From: PALSA-693 sp963780345
GTDB taxonomy: Bacteria > Actinomycetota > Acidimicrobiia > Acidimicrobiales > Palsa-688
DNA length: 64,000 nt
Assembly (NCBI GenBank): GCA_963780345.1
Contig: CAWABU010000011.1
Coordinates: 447,752 to 511,751 of the forward strand
Direction of reading: 5' to 3'
The notes beneath the pieces were generated by a model that worked only from the letters and a program-made list of their open reading frames with translations, ran no database searches and was not told the origin of the DNA. A program made the position numbers and the translations under genes. This document shows positions 45,082 through 53,453 of the stretch, piece after piece. The first letter of the stretch is position 1. Every line of letters begins with the position of its first letter.

Positions 45082-45942
45082 ATGACGGCCACCACCATCA
45101 CTTTTCCCACCACCGTCGGTCGGTCTCGCCCGGCACCGTCGCGGGCGGTGCCCGCCGTACCCGCGTTGGCCCGGCGTCGGCTGGCCCTCTCCGTGCGATC
45201 GCCGCGCTCGCTGGTCGTGCCGCTGCTCACGCCGGTTCTGTTCGCCCTCGTCATCGCTCCGGCCCTGGCCAGCACGGTGGCGGCGCCGGCGGCCCGGACG
45301 ACCTACATGACCTTTGTCTCCCTGGCCACGGTCGGGCTGCTCATCCCCTTGAACTGCGCCTTCTCCGGGCTCGGCGTCATCGTGGACCGCCAACAGGGCG
45401 CCATGCGCGAACTGCTGGTGGCGCCGATCCGCCGGACCTCGATCATCTTCGGGAACCTGGTGGCCGCCGTGGCCCTCACCGCCCTCCAACTCGTGGTCCT
45501 GATCGGGGTGTCGGCCCTGCGAGGGGCCGACTACCGGACCGGGATCCAGACCCTGTGGTTTGTGGGCGCAGCCCTGGTCTTTTGCGTGCTCATGTACGGC
45601 CTGGCCGAGATCTTGTCCGTCCGGCTCCCGAACCCGGTCGAGTACACGGGCGCGGTGCCGGCCGTCGCCATCGTCCCGTTTTTCTTCGCCGGCTCCCTGT
45701 TTCCGATCACGGCTCTGCCGCACTGGCTCGAGGCCGTGGCCCGGGTCCTGCCGCTCACTCACGCTCTGGCCCTCTTCCGTTACGGCCTCACCGGCCCCAG
45801 CGGGGTGGTCGCCCTCCACCACATCTGGGGGCTCCGCAGCGCAGCTGTGATGGCGGCCCTGTCGATGGGCGTATTGGTCCTGTACGCGGTGGCGATCCTC
45901 TACGGCGCCATCCGCCTCTTCACCCGGGCCGGCACGAGCTAG
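45082..45942 (+). CDS. ABC-2 type exporter permease (DrrB-like)
   Basis: The membrane subunit that pairs with the preceding ATPase. Six hydrophobic segments are visible, including VVPLLTPVLFALVIAPALA, a conserved MTFVSLATVGLLIPLNCAFSGLGVI, and a C-terminal VLPLTHALALFRYGL, the ABC2-2 signature. An AGGAG ribosome site precedes ATG 45082. Confidence 0.92.
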   Translation: MTATTITFPTTVGRSRPAPSRAVPAVPALARRRLALSVRSPRSLVVPLLTPVLFALVIAPALASTVAAPAARTTYMTFVSLATVGLLIPLNCAFSGLGVIVDRQQGAMRELLVAPIRRTSIIFGNLVAAVALTALQLVVLIGVSALRGADYRTGIQTLWFVGAALVFCVLMYGLAEILSVRLPNPVEYTGAVPAVAIVPFFFAGSLFPITALPHWLEAVARVLPLTHALALFRYGLTGPSGVVALHHIWGLRSAAVMAALSMGVLVLYAVAILYGAIRLFTRAGTS

Positions 45943-46119
45943 CCGGCTGCACCGGATGGTCGCCAGTCGCGTTTCCGTCCCATGGGCTGCCGGCCGGGCG
46001 GTTGCCGACCTGGCCCACCTGGGTTCGCCCAGCAGCTCTCGGCCGCCGCCGCCAGGTAGGGGGGTGGCTCTTCGTGCGCCGGGACCGTCCGAGCCCACCG
46101 GTTGCGGGAGGATGGGGAG

Positions 46120-46566
46120 ATGCTTGATCTGGACTATGTGAAAAGGCTGGCCGAGGGCGACCACCACCTGGCCGTCCTCACCACCGCCCGGCCGGACGGA
46201 TCGGTTCACGCCTCGCTGGTGAGTGCCGGCATCATCGATGACCCGGTGGACGGCGCCCCATCGGTCGGCCTGGTCGCCATCGGGAACAGCCGGAAACTAT
46301 CGCTGCTGCGGCAGAGCGGCGCCGCGACCATCGTGTTCAAGGACGGATTTCAGTGGGCGGCGGTGTCCGGCCCGACCCGGCTGATCGGTCCCGAAGACGG
46401 ACTCGAGTACGGGTTTGACGTTCTCGATACCATCCGGGCCGTTTTCCGGGCGGCGGGCGGTGACCACCAGGACTGGGCCGAGTTCGATCGGGTCATGGCC
46501 GAGGACCGGCGGTGCGCGGTGTTCATCAGGGCCGACCGGATCTCTTCGAATCCCGGCACCGGCTGA
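46120..46566 (+). CDS. PPOX-class (F420/FMN) split-barrel oxidoreductase-like protein
   Basis: The fold resembles the pyridoxamine-5'-phosphate-oxidase/F420-dependent class: LAVLTTARPDGSVHASLVSAG and later SRKLSLLRQSGAATIVFKDGFQWAAVSGPTRLI. Cofactor choice (FMN or F420) is uncertain. ATG 46120 lies seven bases after GGGAGGA (46106-46112); an in-frame TTG at 46102 is less likely. Confidence 0.83.
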   Translation: MLDLDYVKRLAEGDHHLAVLTTARPDGSVHASLVSAGIIDDPVDGAPSVGLVAIGNSRKLSLLRQSGAATIVFKDGFQWAAVSGPTRLIGPEDGLEYGFDVLDTIRAVFRAAGGDHQDWAEFDRVMAEDRRCAVFIRADRISSNPGTG

Positions 46567-46736
46567 GCCCCGATCTCACGCCCCGATGGGGTTCCCGGGT
46601 CCGCCTCACCCGGCGGTCTGCCCGGACCCGACCGGGCCGCGGTATGGCCGCGCCGGTCTATGAGCCCCGTGAGCGGCACGGGTAATCTCGGGACCATGGG
46701 CGATCGGCCGGACACCGACGGGCAGGCCTAGCGATC

Positions 46737-47621
46737 ATGGGACGACTGGACGGACGCGTAGCCGTGGTGACGGGCGCCGGCCGGGGCATCGGTCGTGCTC
46801 ACGCCCTGCTCCTGGCCTCCGAAGGCGCTCGACTCGTGGTCAACGACCTGGGCTCCTCCTCGGGCGGAGAGGGCGCCGACCCCCAACCGGCGGCCGTCGT
46901 GGCGGAAGAGATCCGGGCTGCTGGCGGGGAGGCGGTGTACAACACCGACGACGTCGCCGACTGGGACGGCGCGGCCCGCCTGGTCCAGCAGGCCATCGAC
47001 ACCTACGGCGACCTGCACATCCTGGTGAACAACGCCGGCATCATCCGTAACCGGATGGTGTTCAACCTGGCCGAGATCGACTGGGACGCCGTGGTTCGGG
47101 TGCACGGCAAGGGCACGTTCGCTCCGACGCACTTCGCGTGCGTTTACTGGCGGCAGGTCGCCAAGGAGACCGGCGATCCGGTCTACGGGCGGCTGGTGCA
47201 CACCTCGTCCACGTCGGGGTTGTTCGCCACGGCCAGCCAGTCGGCGTACGCCTTCGCCAAAGCCGGTTTGGTGGCCTTCGGTGTCGCCGTGGCCAAGGAG
47301 ATGGTCAAGTACGGCGTGACGTCCAACGTGATCGCGCCGGCGGCCCTGACCCGGCTGACCGGGGACGTCTTTCCGGAAACGGACAACCCCAACAGCGATC
47401 CCGGCAACAACTCGCCCCTCGTCGTGTATCTGTGCCTGCCCGAAGCGCAGGACATCTCGGGCCAGGTCTTCACCATCTTCGGCGGCGACATCGCCCTGGT
47501 CGATCAGCACCGCACCGGACCGGCGTTGCACAGAGAGGAGCGCTGGACGGTGGACGAGCTCGCCGCCCGGATCCCGGCGCTGTTCGAGGGGCGGCCGATG
47601 TCGGTCGGCACCAGCGGCTGA
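46737..47621 (+). CDS. Short-chain dehydrogenase/reductase
   Basis: A classical SDR: TGAGRGIGR cofactor motif, D/N at the adenine site in VVNDLGSSSGG, NNAGI, catalytic Ser in HTSSTSG and YxxxK in SAYAFAKAG. A stretch of about 12 residues with GEGADPQ after the second strand and a C-terminal tail resembling peroxisomal multifunctional-type SDRs suggest a hydroxyacyl-CoA or steroid-like substrate. ATG 46737 is used. Confidence 0.92.
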   Translation: MGRLDGRVAVVTGAGRGIGRAHALLLASEGARLVVNDLGSSSGGEGADPQPAAVVAEEIRAAGGEAVYNTDDVADWDGAARLVQQAIDTYGDLHILVNNAGIIRNRMVFNLAEIDWDAVVRVHGKGTFAPTHFACVYWRQVAKETGDPVYGRLVHTSSTSGLFATASQSAYAFAKAGLVAFGVAVAKEMVKYGVTSNVIAPAALTRLTGDVFPETDNPNSDPGNNSPLVVYLCLPEAQDISGQVFTIFGGDIALVDQHRTGPALHREERWTVDELAARIPALFEGRPMSVGTSG

Positions 47622-47776
47622 CCTCATTCCAGATCAGGACTTTGTCTGGTGCCGTCGTCCGGGCAGCCGTGGGGCGCAAATGAGTCGCCCGCCTATCGAC
47701 TGAAGTGTAACGTTGTAATCACCGACGGAGACCGAGCCCGCCCGCCGCCTCTGGCCTTACTTCCGAAGGAGCGGAC

Positions 47777-48418
47777 ATGCCGAAGACTCGGGTCGAGGCC
47801 TTCAGCGATGGGGTGTTCGCCATCGCGATCACCTTGCTGGTCCTGACCGTCGCCCAGCCCCGCAGCTACCGCGACCTGGCCCACGAGCTCGCCACCCAGT
47901 GGCCCTCGCTGGCCGCCTACATCGTCAGCTTTGCCGTCATCGGGATCATGTGGATCAACCACCATTCCGTCTTCATGCACCTCCAGCATGTCGACCGGGG
48001 CTTGCTCTACCTCAACCTGTTGCTCCTCATGACCATCGCCTTTCTCCCGTATCCCACCGGCATACTCGGCCAGGCCCTGGCCAAAGGGCAGGGGACTCGA
48101 ACGGCCGCCGTCGGGTACGGCGTGGTCATGGCGGTCAATGCCTGCGCCTGGGGTGCTTTGTGGCTGTATGCCTCGAGGCACCGCCGGCTGCTGCGTCCTG
48201 ACTTCCCGGAGGACGAGCGGGCGACCGCCACGCTGCTCTTCACGGTCGGCGTGCTCGTGTACCTGATCTCAATCGGGGTGGCCTTTCTCAACGCCTACGC
48301 CTTCCTGGCGGTCCAAGGCCTGCTGGCCATTTACTATGCCCTGGATCCCATCTCCCGTCGGGCCGCCCGGCAGGCGCAAGCGGACGAGGAGGGCGGGAGC
48401 AGCGAGCTGTCCGATTGA
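47777..48418 (+). CDS. TMEM175-family (DUF1211) potassium channel-like protein
   Basis: The hallmark is VEAFSDGVFAIAITLLVL at the N-terminus, whose FSD segment lines the pore of TMEM175 channels. Six hydrophobic segments follow, including SFAVIGIMWINHHSVFMHLQ, the family's second signature. At 213 residues it is one six-helix unit; bacterial members assemble as tetramers and conduct K+. AAGGAGCG sits just before ATG 47777. Confidence 0.92.
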   Translation: MPKTRVEAFSDGVFAIAITLLVLTVAQPRSYRDLAHELATQWPSLAAYIVSFAVIGIMWINHHSVFMHLQHVDRGLLYLNLLLLMTIAFLPYPTGILGQALAKGQGTRTAAVGYGVVMAVNACAWGALWLYASRHRRLLRPDFPEDERATATLLFTVGVLVYLISIGVAFLNAYAFLAVQGLLAIYYALDPISRRAARQAQADEEGGSSELSD

Positions 48419-48514
48419 CCCCACGGCTGGCGCCTGGTGGTGCGCTTTTGGTGGCGGCGCCCTCAGCCGGGAGATCTCCCGAGATGCCGAGGGGCCTAGT
48501 CGGCTGCCTGCGAA

Positions 48515-48588
48515 CTCGACGCCGGAAACTCGCGGCCTGGTGTCGTCGTGCGACCAGGCGTTCTGACTGCCGAGTTTCCGGCGTCGAG
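48515..48588. repeat. 18-bp perfect inverted repeat with internal hairpin
   Basis: CTCGACGCCGGAAACTCG at 48515-48532 is the exact complement of 48571-48588. Inside the loop a second pair, GCCTGGT/ACCAGGC, can also form. The structure lies between the convergent TMEM175 and DUF2007 genes. It may be a bidirectional transcription terminator or a small mobile-element remnant; there is no T-run. Confidence 0.85.
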
Positions 48589-48603
48589 GTTCTGGCCGGC
48601 CCA

Positions 48604-48849
48604 CTAGTCGGCCTCGTCGCCGGTTTCCTCCAGGACGGCCTCCGCCCGGGACGCATCCTCGGCCGGCACAAAGACCGGCACCCCGCTGGCGAAGGTCAAG
48701 GACGGGTACACCGAGTCAGCTCCCACCGTGGCCGGTATGCCCGCCGCACGGAGCTTCGCGGCGATGACCTCTGCTTCGATGGGCTGGACGCGGGTTAATT
48801 CGATCACGCCGACTCCGTCGGCCCTCGGATGTCGCTCGTCGTGGTCCAT
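48604..48849 (-). CDS. Small DUF2007-like putative signal-transducing protein
   Basis: An 81-residue protein with the DUF2007 pattern: VIELTRVQPIEAEVIAAKLRAAGIPA, then VYPSLTFASGVPVFVPAEDASRAEAVLEE. The fold is a small alpha/beta sandwich of unknown function. ATG 48849 is chosen; longer upstream reading would not match the family. Confidence 0.8.
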   Translation of the reverse strand: MDHDERHPRADGVGVIELTRVQPIEAEVIAAKLRAAGIPATVGADSVYPSLTFASGVPVFVPAEDASRAEAVLEETGDEAD

Positions 48850-48973
48850 CTGATCGCCAATCCTCTCACGCCGGTCGGCGACGACCACCACCCTATCCGG
48901 CCGCGCTGAGGGCGACGGCCGACGCCCGGATCCCAACCCTGAGGCATACTTGACCCGTGAGAGGAAGGAAGTT

Positions 48974-50182
48974 GTGACCGCCGACACCCCGATCCATCTC
49001 ATCGACCCGGAGCCGCGGCAGCGGTTCTATCCCCTGATTTCGGTCGACGACCACCTGGTGGAGCCGGCCCACATCTTCGAGGGTCGGCTGCCGGCCCGGG
49101 TCGCCGAGAAGGCGCCGCAGGTGGTCGAAGTGCCGCGAGACGGGCAGCCGCCGGCCCAGTCCTGGATCTACGAGGGAAAGATCCTGCACCAGGGTGGGAG
49201 CAATGCCGTGGCCGGTCATCCACACGACGACGTGCAGGAGTTCCTGTTCTCGCCGGCTCGCTACGACGACATGCGCCCGGGTTGCTACGACATCGACGCT
49301 CGCGTCAAGGACATGGACATTGCCGGCATCGCGGCCATGCTCAACTTCCCGTCCTTCCTGACCGGATTTTGCGGCGCCAGGTTTATCCAATCCGAGGATC
49401 CCGAACTGGGCCTGGCCTGCCTGCGGGCCTGGAACGACTGGCTGTACGACGAGTGGTACAGCCCGTATCCCAGCCGGGTCATACCGATGGGCCTGACCTG
49501 GCTGGCGGATCCGGACGTCGCGGTCCAGGAGATCCACCGGAACGCCGAACGGGGATTCAAGGCGGTGTCGCTGCCCGAACGCCCGCACAACATCGGACTG
49601 CCGTCGCTGCACACCGGTTACTGGGATCCGATCGTTGGCGCCTGTCAGGACACCGACAGCGCCATCTGCGTGCACGTCGGATCCTCGGGCGGCTTCACCT
49701 TTCCGCCGGAGGCCCCGCAACTGGCGATGATCAGCACCCTGTTCAGCACCCTGTCCTTGATGGCGTGTACCGATTGGCTGTGGTCGGGGTTGGCGCTGCG
49801 CTATCCCAACATCAAGATCGTGCTGTCGGAGGGCGGCATCGGGTGGCTGCCGATGCTGTACGACCGGCTCGAGTACGTGCACAGCCGGAGCACCAACTTC
49901 GGCAAAGGCCATCCCCGTACGACCGAGGTGCTGGCCCGCAATTTCTACTTCTGCACGCTGGATGATCCCAGCACCCTGACTACGGCTATCGATCTGGTTG
50001 GCGCCGACCACATCATGGTCGAGACCGACTATCCGCACCTCGACAGCACCTGGCCCGACAGTCAGCAACTGCTGCACGATCGTTTCAGCCAGATTCCCGG
50101 TTTGACCGACGAGATGATCGCCGAGATCACCCACCAGGCGGCCGAGCGGGTGTTTGGCATCTCGGTGCCAGCTGGATTCTGA
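48974..50182 (+). CDS. Amidohydrolase-family (PF04909) metal-dependent hydrolase
   Basis: An amidohydrolase_2 TIM-barrel protein: VDDHLVEPAHIFEGRLP (the DHxxE metal-site variant), AAMLNFPSF, AICVHVGSSGG (metal His), KIVLSEGGIGWLPMLYDRLEY, and the terminal Asp region MVETDYPHLDSTWPDS. The group includes 6-hydroxymethyl/ACMS decarboxylase-type enzymes and many unknown dehydratases. Start GTG 48974 follows AGGAAGGA at 48962-48969; an in-frame start at 48950 is possible. It is divergent from the DUF2007 gene. Confidence 0.9.
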   Translation: MTADTPIHLIDPEPRQRFYPLISVDDHLVEPAHIFEGRLPARVAEKAPQVVEVPRDGQPPAQSWIYEGKILHQGGSNAVAGHPHDDVQEFLFSPARYDDMRPGCYDIDARVKDMDIAGIAAMLNFPSFLTGFCGARFIQSEDPELGLACLRAWNDWLYDEWYSPYPSRVIPMGLTWLADPDVAVQEIHRNAERGFKAVSLPERPHNIGLPSLHTGYWDPIVGACQDTDSAICVHVGSSGGFTFPPEAPQLAMISTLFSTLSLMACTDWLWSGLALRYPNIKIVLSEGGIGWLPMLYDRLEYVHSRSTNFGKGHPRTTEVLARNFYFCTLDDPSTLTTAIDLVGADHIMVETDYPHLDSTWPDSQQLLHDRFSQIPGLTDEMIAEITHQAAERVFGISVPAGF

Positions 50183-51500
50183 GGTCGGCTGCGCCACCTG
50201 AAGTCGGGCCTCGCCGAGGGGCGACGGGGCGGCCGGGCGACATGAGCAAGCCGCAGGGCCTACCGTTCGTGGTCATGCGGGGTGATCGGGTGGAGGTCCT
50301 GGTGGACGTGGGGGGCGGAGGGGTCGAGCGCTTCGAGATCACCGCCACCCGGGCCGGCCGCCGGGTCGACATCTCCAACGTGCGGGGAACGGTTGAGGTC
50401 TCGGAGGTGACCCGGTCCGGTCGACCCATCCGATCAGCCCGGTTTATGGCCAGCCGGGTGGTGGCCATCGTGGAACACCCCGCCGACGAATCCCCCCGTT
50501 GAACCTGGGGGCGCGCCCGGCGAGCGGGACGAGCGCGATCCTCGAATAGCTCGGCGTCGAGCTCGGCCAGCCTGGCGGGGTCGGCGAGCACGTGGATGCG
50601 GCGCACGAGGCGGGCTTCGACGGTCAGCTCCACGATGGCGTACAGCTGCTGGTCCTTGAACACCAGCACCAGGGGCTGGGACCCGACCGGGTTGGAGACC
50701 ATGGTCGCACCGCCGAAATGGTGGAGCAGGGTGCCGGCGACGACGCCGGTGCCCCGCTGCGTCCGCCCGGTGCGTGGGTCCAGCGGTCCGAGGTCCACGT
50801 CGCCCCAGACCTCCGGATCGAGGATCTGCACCAGGCCGCTCAGGTCACCGTTGGCGCACGCCCGGATGAACAACTCGGCCACCTGCTGCTGGTCACCGCT
50901 CTCGACCGCCACCCGGCCCCGCGGCCGACCATCGCCGTCCTGCACCTTGATCCGGGCCCGCCGGGCCAGCTGACGGCAGGTCGACGCCGGCCGCCCCACC
51001 GTGCCGGCCACGGTGTCGAAGGGCATCCCGAAGATGTCGTGGAGGACGAACACGACCCGTTCGACCGGGGTCAGCCGCTGCAGCACCACCAGCAGGGCCA
51101 GCCGGACCTCATCGTCGAGGGTCACCCGGTCGGCCGGATCCGGCGGCGTGGCCGCGGTACCCGCTACGGCCACCATTCCGGCCCCGGCGGCCTGGCCCGA
51201 CACCCGCCCGCGCCCGGCGCCAGTCTCCATCGCCGTCGTCTCGAAGGGCTGCTCGTAGCGCGACGAGGCGGCCCGGACGTGATCGAGGCAGATGCGGGTG
51301 GTCACCACGATGAGCCAGCCGCGAACCTCCTCGATCTGCTGGAGATCGGTCCGGGCCAGCCGGGCGAACGCCTCCTGGACGGCGTCCTCGGCGGTGGCGA
51401 TGTTGCCCACCATGCCGAAGGCCAGGTCCACCAGGTAGCTGCGGTTGGTGCGCCAGGCTTCGGCGAAGCGGGCGTCGTGGCCGATCCCGGTACTGGCCAT
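50127..51500 (-). CDS. ECF41-type RNA polymerase sigma factor (SigJ-like)
   Basis: The sigma2 region shows DAVQEAFARL and GWLIVVTTRICLDHVR. A low-complexity Gly/Ala linker follows, then sigma4 with LTPVERVVFVLHDIFGMPFDTVAGTVGRP. A SnoaL-like C-terminal domain, the mark of ECF41 factors, ends near VLADPARLAELDAEL where the family normally stops. Here the frame stays open for about 140 further residues rich in Arg/Pro/Ser, so either the extension is real or a stop has been lost. ATG 51500 has AGGAGT seven bases upstream. It lies directly downstream of the encapsulin gene in the same orientation. Confidence 0.85.
   Translation of the reverse strand: MASTGIGHDARFAEAWRTNRSYLVDLAFGMVGNIATAEDAVQEAFARLARTDLQQIEEVRGWLIVVTTRICLDHVRAASSRYEQPFETTAMETGAGRGRVSGQAAGAGMVAVAGTAATPPDPADRVTLDDEVRLALLVVLQRLTPVERVVFVLHDIFGMPFDTVAGTVGRPASTCRQLARRARIKVQDGDGRPRGRVAVESGDQQQVAELFIRACANGDLSGLVQILDPEVWGDVDLGPLDPRTGRTQRGTGVVAGTLLHHFGGATMVSNPVGSQPLVLVFKDQQLYAIVELTVEARLVRRIHVLADPARLAELDAELFEDRARPARRARPQVQRGDSSAGCSTMATTRLAINRADRMGRPDRVTSETSTVPRTLEMSTRRPARVAVISKRSTPPPPTSTRTSTRSPRMTTNGRPCGLLMSPGRPVAPRRGPTSGGAADLRIQLAPRCQTPARPPGG
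50242..50502 (+). CDS. Small hypothetical protein
   Basis: An 86-codon frame starting MSKPQGLPFVVMRGDRVE, with beta-rich, Val-Arg composition and no recognised family. It lies antisense to an open C-terminal extension of the sigma-factor frame, so only one of the two may be real in this span. Its own start and stop look ordinary. Confidence 0.4.
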   Translation: MSKPQGLPFVVMRGDRVEVLVDVGGGGVERFEITATRAGRRVDISNVRGTVEVSEVTRSGRPIRSARFMASRVVAIVEHPADESPR

Positions 51501-51581
51501 AAGGGTCACTCCTCAGTGCGAGAGCTCAGTTGCTGTCCCTGGGGATGACGAAACAGCGGCCGAAAATGTGACAACCCTCAA

Positions 51582-52382
51582 CTACGGGGTGAGGACGACC
51601 GCCGCTTCCGGCGTGGCCTTCAGGAAGGTAAAGCTCTCCTCGAGGTAGAGGTGCACGTGGTCGGCGTCGTGGTGGTCGTAGCCGAGCGACAGGTCCTGAC
51701 CGACCTCGAAGGAGAAGTCGCCGCCCCGGAGGCTCAGGACCACCGCCCCTCTCACCCCGGGGGCCCAGACGATCTGACCGCCGAGGATCTGGCGGATGTG
51801 ATCGAACACGATCAGCCCGCCGTGCTCGGTCGTCTCCACCAGGCTGGTGTAGCCGTCGGGGCCCAGGGCCAGCCCGTAGGGCCCGCTGATCCCGATGCTG
51901 AGCAGGGTCTCAACCGCCTTGGCGACGTGCCGGGGGTAGAGCTCGACGTCCTCGCTCAGGCCGATCCGGGTCAGGCCGTCGCCCTCGGCGATGCCGACCA
52001 CCCCGGCGGCGGGCCAACCGTGGAACACGGCCACATTTTCGGCCTCGGCCAGGCGCCGGGCCGCGCTGTCCAGCTCGGCCAGGTCGGGATCCGCCGCGCC
52101 CCGGTCGACGTCGCGCAGCTCGTCGCGCGACACCGAGAAGTCGGCGCGCAGCTCGGCCAGCGGCAGCACCCGGCGCTGGTAGGCGCGCAGCCCTTCACGG
52201 GGGGCGGCGATGGCCGACACCCGACCCAGGTTGCTGGCCGAATGGGTCCATCCGTGGGGGCCCGAGAAGTCCACCAGCCGCCGGGCGGCCAGGGCCGGCA
52301 CCACCCGCTGCTGGATCTCGTGCTCGAGCTGCTGCCAGCCGTCATCGGTGATGGGGGCGTGGGAACGGAGGAGATGGTTCAT
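51582..52382 (-). CDS. Encapsulin shell protein (family 1)
   Basis: The HK97-fold shell subunit self-assembles into a protein nanocompartment. Diagnostic stretches are NHLLRSHAPITDDGWQQLEHE (N-terminal helix), RRLVDFSGPHGWTHSASNLG, GISGPYGLALGPDGYTSLVE (E-loop region) and the C-terminal LYLEESFTFLKATPEAAVVLTP. The length of 266 residues is normal. It overlaps the upstream cargo gene by four bases (ATGA). Shells of this type store iron mineralised by the ferritin-like cargo. Confidence 0.95.
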   Translation of the reverse strand: MNHLLRSHAPITDDGWQQLEHEIQQRVVPALAARRLVDFSGPHGWTHSASNLGRVSAIAAPREGLRAYQRRVLPLAELRADFSVSRDELRDVDRGAADPDLAELDSAARRLAEAENVAVFHGWPAAGVVGIAEGDGLTRIGLSEDVELYPRHVAKAVETLLSIGISGPYGLALGPDGYTSLVETTEHGGLIVFDHIRQILGGQIVWAPGVRGAVVLSLRGGDFSFEVGQDLSLGYDHHDADHVHLYLEESFTFLKATPEAAVVLTP

Positions 52383-52744
52383 TGGGCCGCTCCCTTCAGG
52401 CTCCCGATCCCGAGCGACCCGCTGTTTTCAACCGCCTCGCCGCCGGCAGCCTCCTCCTCCTGGAGGATGGATCCGGAGGTGAACAGGTAGGTGCGCAGAT
52501 GCTGATCCAGCACCGGGTCCTGGCGGCGCAGCCACTCGAGGACCATCGAGGCGTGCTCTTTCTCCTCATCCCGGTTGTGGCCGAGAATGGCGGCCAGTTC
52601 GGGATTGCTGGTGGCGCTGACCCGCTGGTCGTACCAGTCGACCGCCTCCAGCTCCTCCTGAATCGAGGCCAACGCCCGGTGCCGGTCGATGACCTCGGCG
52701 GACATCTGGTCTTCGGGTTCGTGCAGTCCCGCACTTTGGGCCAT
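52379..52744 (-). CDS. Encapsulated ferritin-like cargo protein
   Basis: A two-helix ferritin-like protein of 121 residues: IQEELEAVDWYDQRVSATSN and HNRDEEKEHASMVLEWLRRQ carry the Glu/His iron ligands (ExxH) of encapsulated ferritins. The C-terminus ends GSLGIGSLKGAAQ, matching the encapsulin targeting peptide LGIGSL. AGGAGAGG precedes ATG 52744. Iron oxidation inside the shell is the expected role; cargo and shell are translationally coupled. Confidence 0.94.
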   Translation of the reverse strand: MAQSAGLHEPEDQMSAEVIDRHRALASIQEELEAVDWYDQRVSATSNPELAAILGHNRDEEKEHASMVLEWLRRQDPVLDQHLRTYLFTSGSILQEEEAAGGEAVENSGSLGIGSLKGAAQ

Positions 52745-52859
52745 GCATCCTCTCCTACCGTCGGCGCCGGACGTCCGAGCCGGCGGTGAGCTCAGCCTAG
52801 GCAGAGGATGCAGCGGGGGAGAAAAGGGCGAGGCGCGGTGGGCTGTCCCCGCGGCACCG

Positions 52860-53453
52860 TCACCCGGGCCGGCGGGACTGGGGATGGATGGTCTCGCCCC
52901 GGGCCAGCATCTCCACGTATTCGGCGATGCGGCGCGAGCGGGTGTCGGCCCGCTTGGCGGCGTTGATCCGGTAGAGGATGGCGTAGCGGTTCTGGCTGGT
53001 GAGGAGGTCGAACATCGACCGCGCCCCGGGGTTGGCCTCCAGGGCCTCGATCAGGTCGGCCGGCACCTCGATGGTGGCCGGGCCGGCGTAGGCGGCGGCC
53101 CACCGGCCGTCGGCCCGGGCCTGCTCGATGGCGGCCAATCCCGCCGGTTCCATGCGGCCGTCGGCGATCAGCCGCTCGGCGAGTCCGACGTTGCGACGGG
53201 ACCAGGCGCTCTTCCGCTTCCTCGGGGTGAAGCGCTGTGCATAGGTGGCTTCGTCGCGCCGGCGCACCTGTCCGTCGATCCAGCCGTGACAGAGCGCTTC
53301 GTCCAGGGCCTGGTCGTAGGAAAGGCTGGTCGGCTGGTCGGTGCCCTTCTTGGCCAGGACCAGGCGGACGCCGGAGGAGTCCTGATGGTGCTCGGCCAGC
53401 CAGCGCCGCCAGCCGGCGGCGTCGGCGACGATGAGTTCGGGCAGATCAGTCAC
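52860..53453 (-). CDS. YdeI/OmpD-associated family protein
   Basis: The family signature is clear: WLAEHHQDSSGVRLVLAKKG, LDEALCHGWIDGQVRRRDE, RFTPRKRKSAWSRRNVGLAERLI and a helical C-terminus. YdeI-type proteins have been linked to resistance to cationic peptides in some bacteria; the role here is unknown. GTG 53453 overlaps the ATPase stop by eight bases (GTGACTGA), so it is translated in tandem with it. Confidence 0.88.
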   Translation of the reverse strand: MTDLPELIVADAAGWRRWLAEHHQDSSGVRLVLAKKGTDQPTSLSYDQALDEALCHGWIDGQVRRRDEATYAQRFTPRKRKSAWSRRNVGLAERLIADGRMEPAGLAAIEQARADGRWAAAYAGPATIEVPADLIEALEANPGARSMFDLLTSQNRYAILYRINAAKRADTRSRRIAEYVEMLARGETIHPQSRRPG

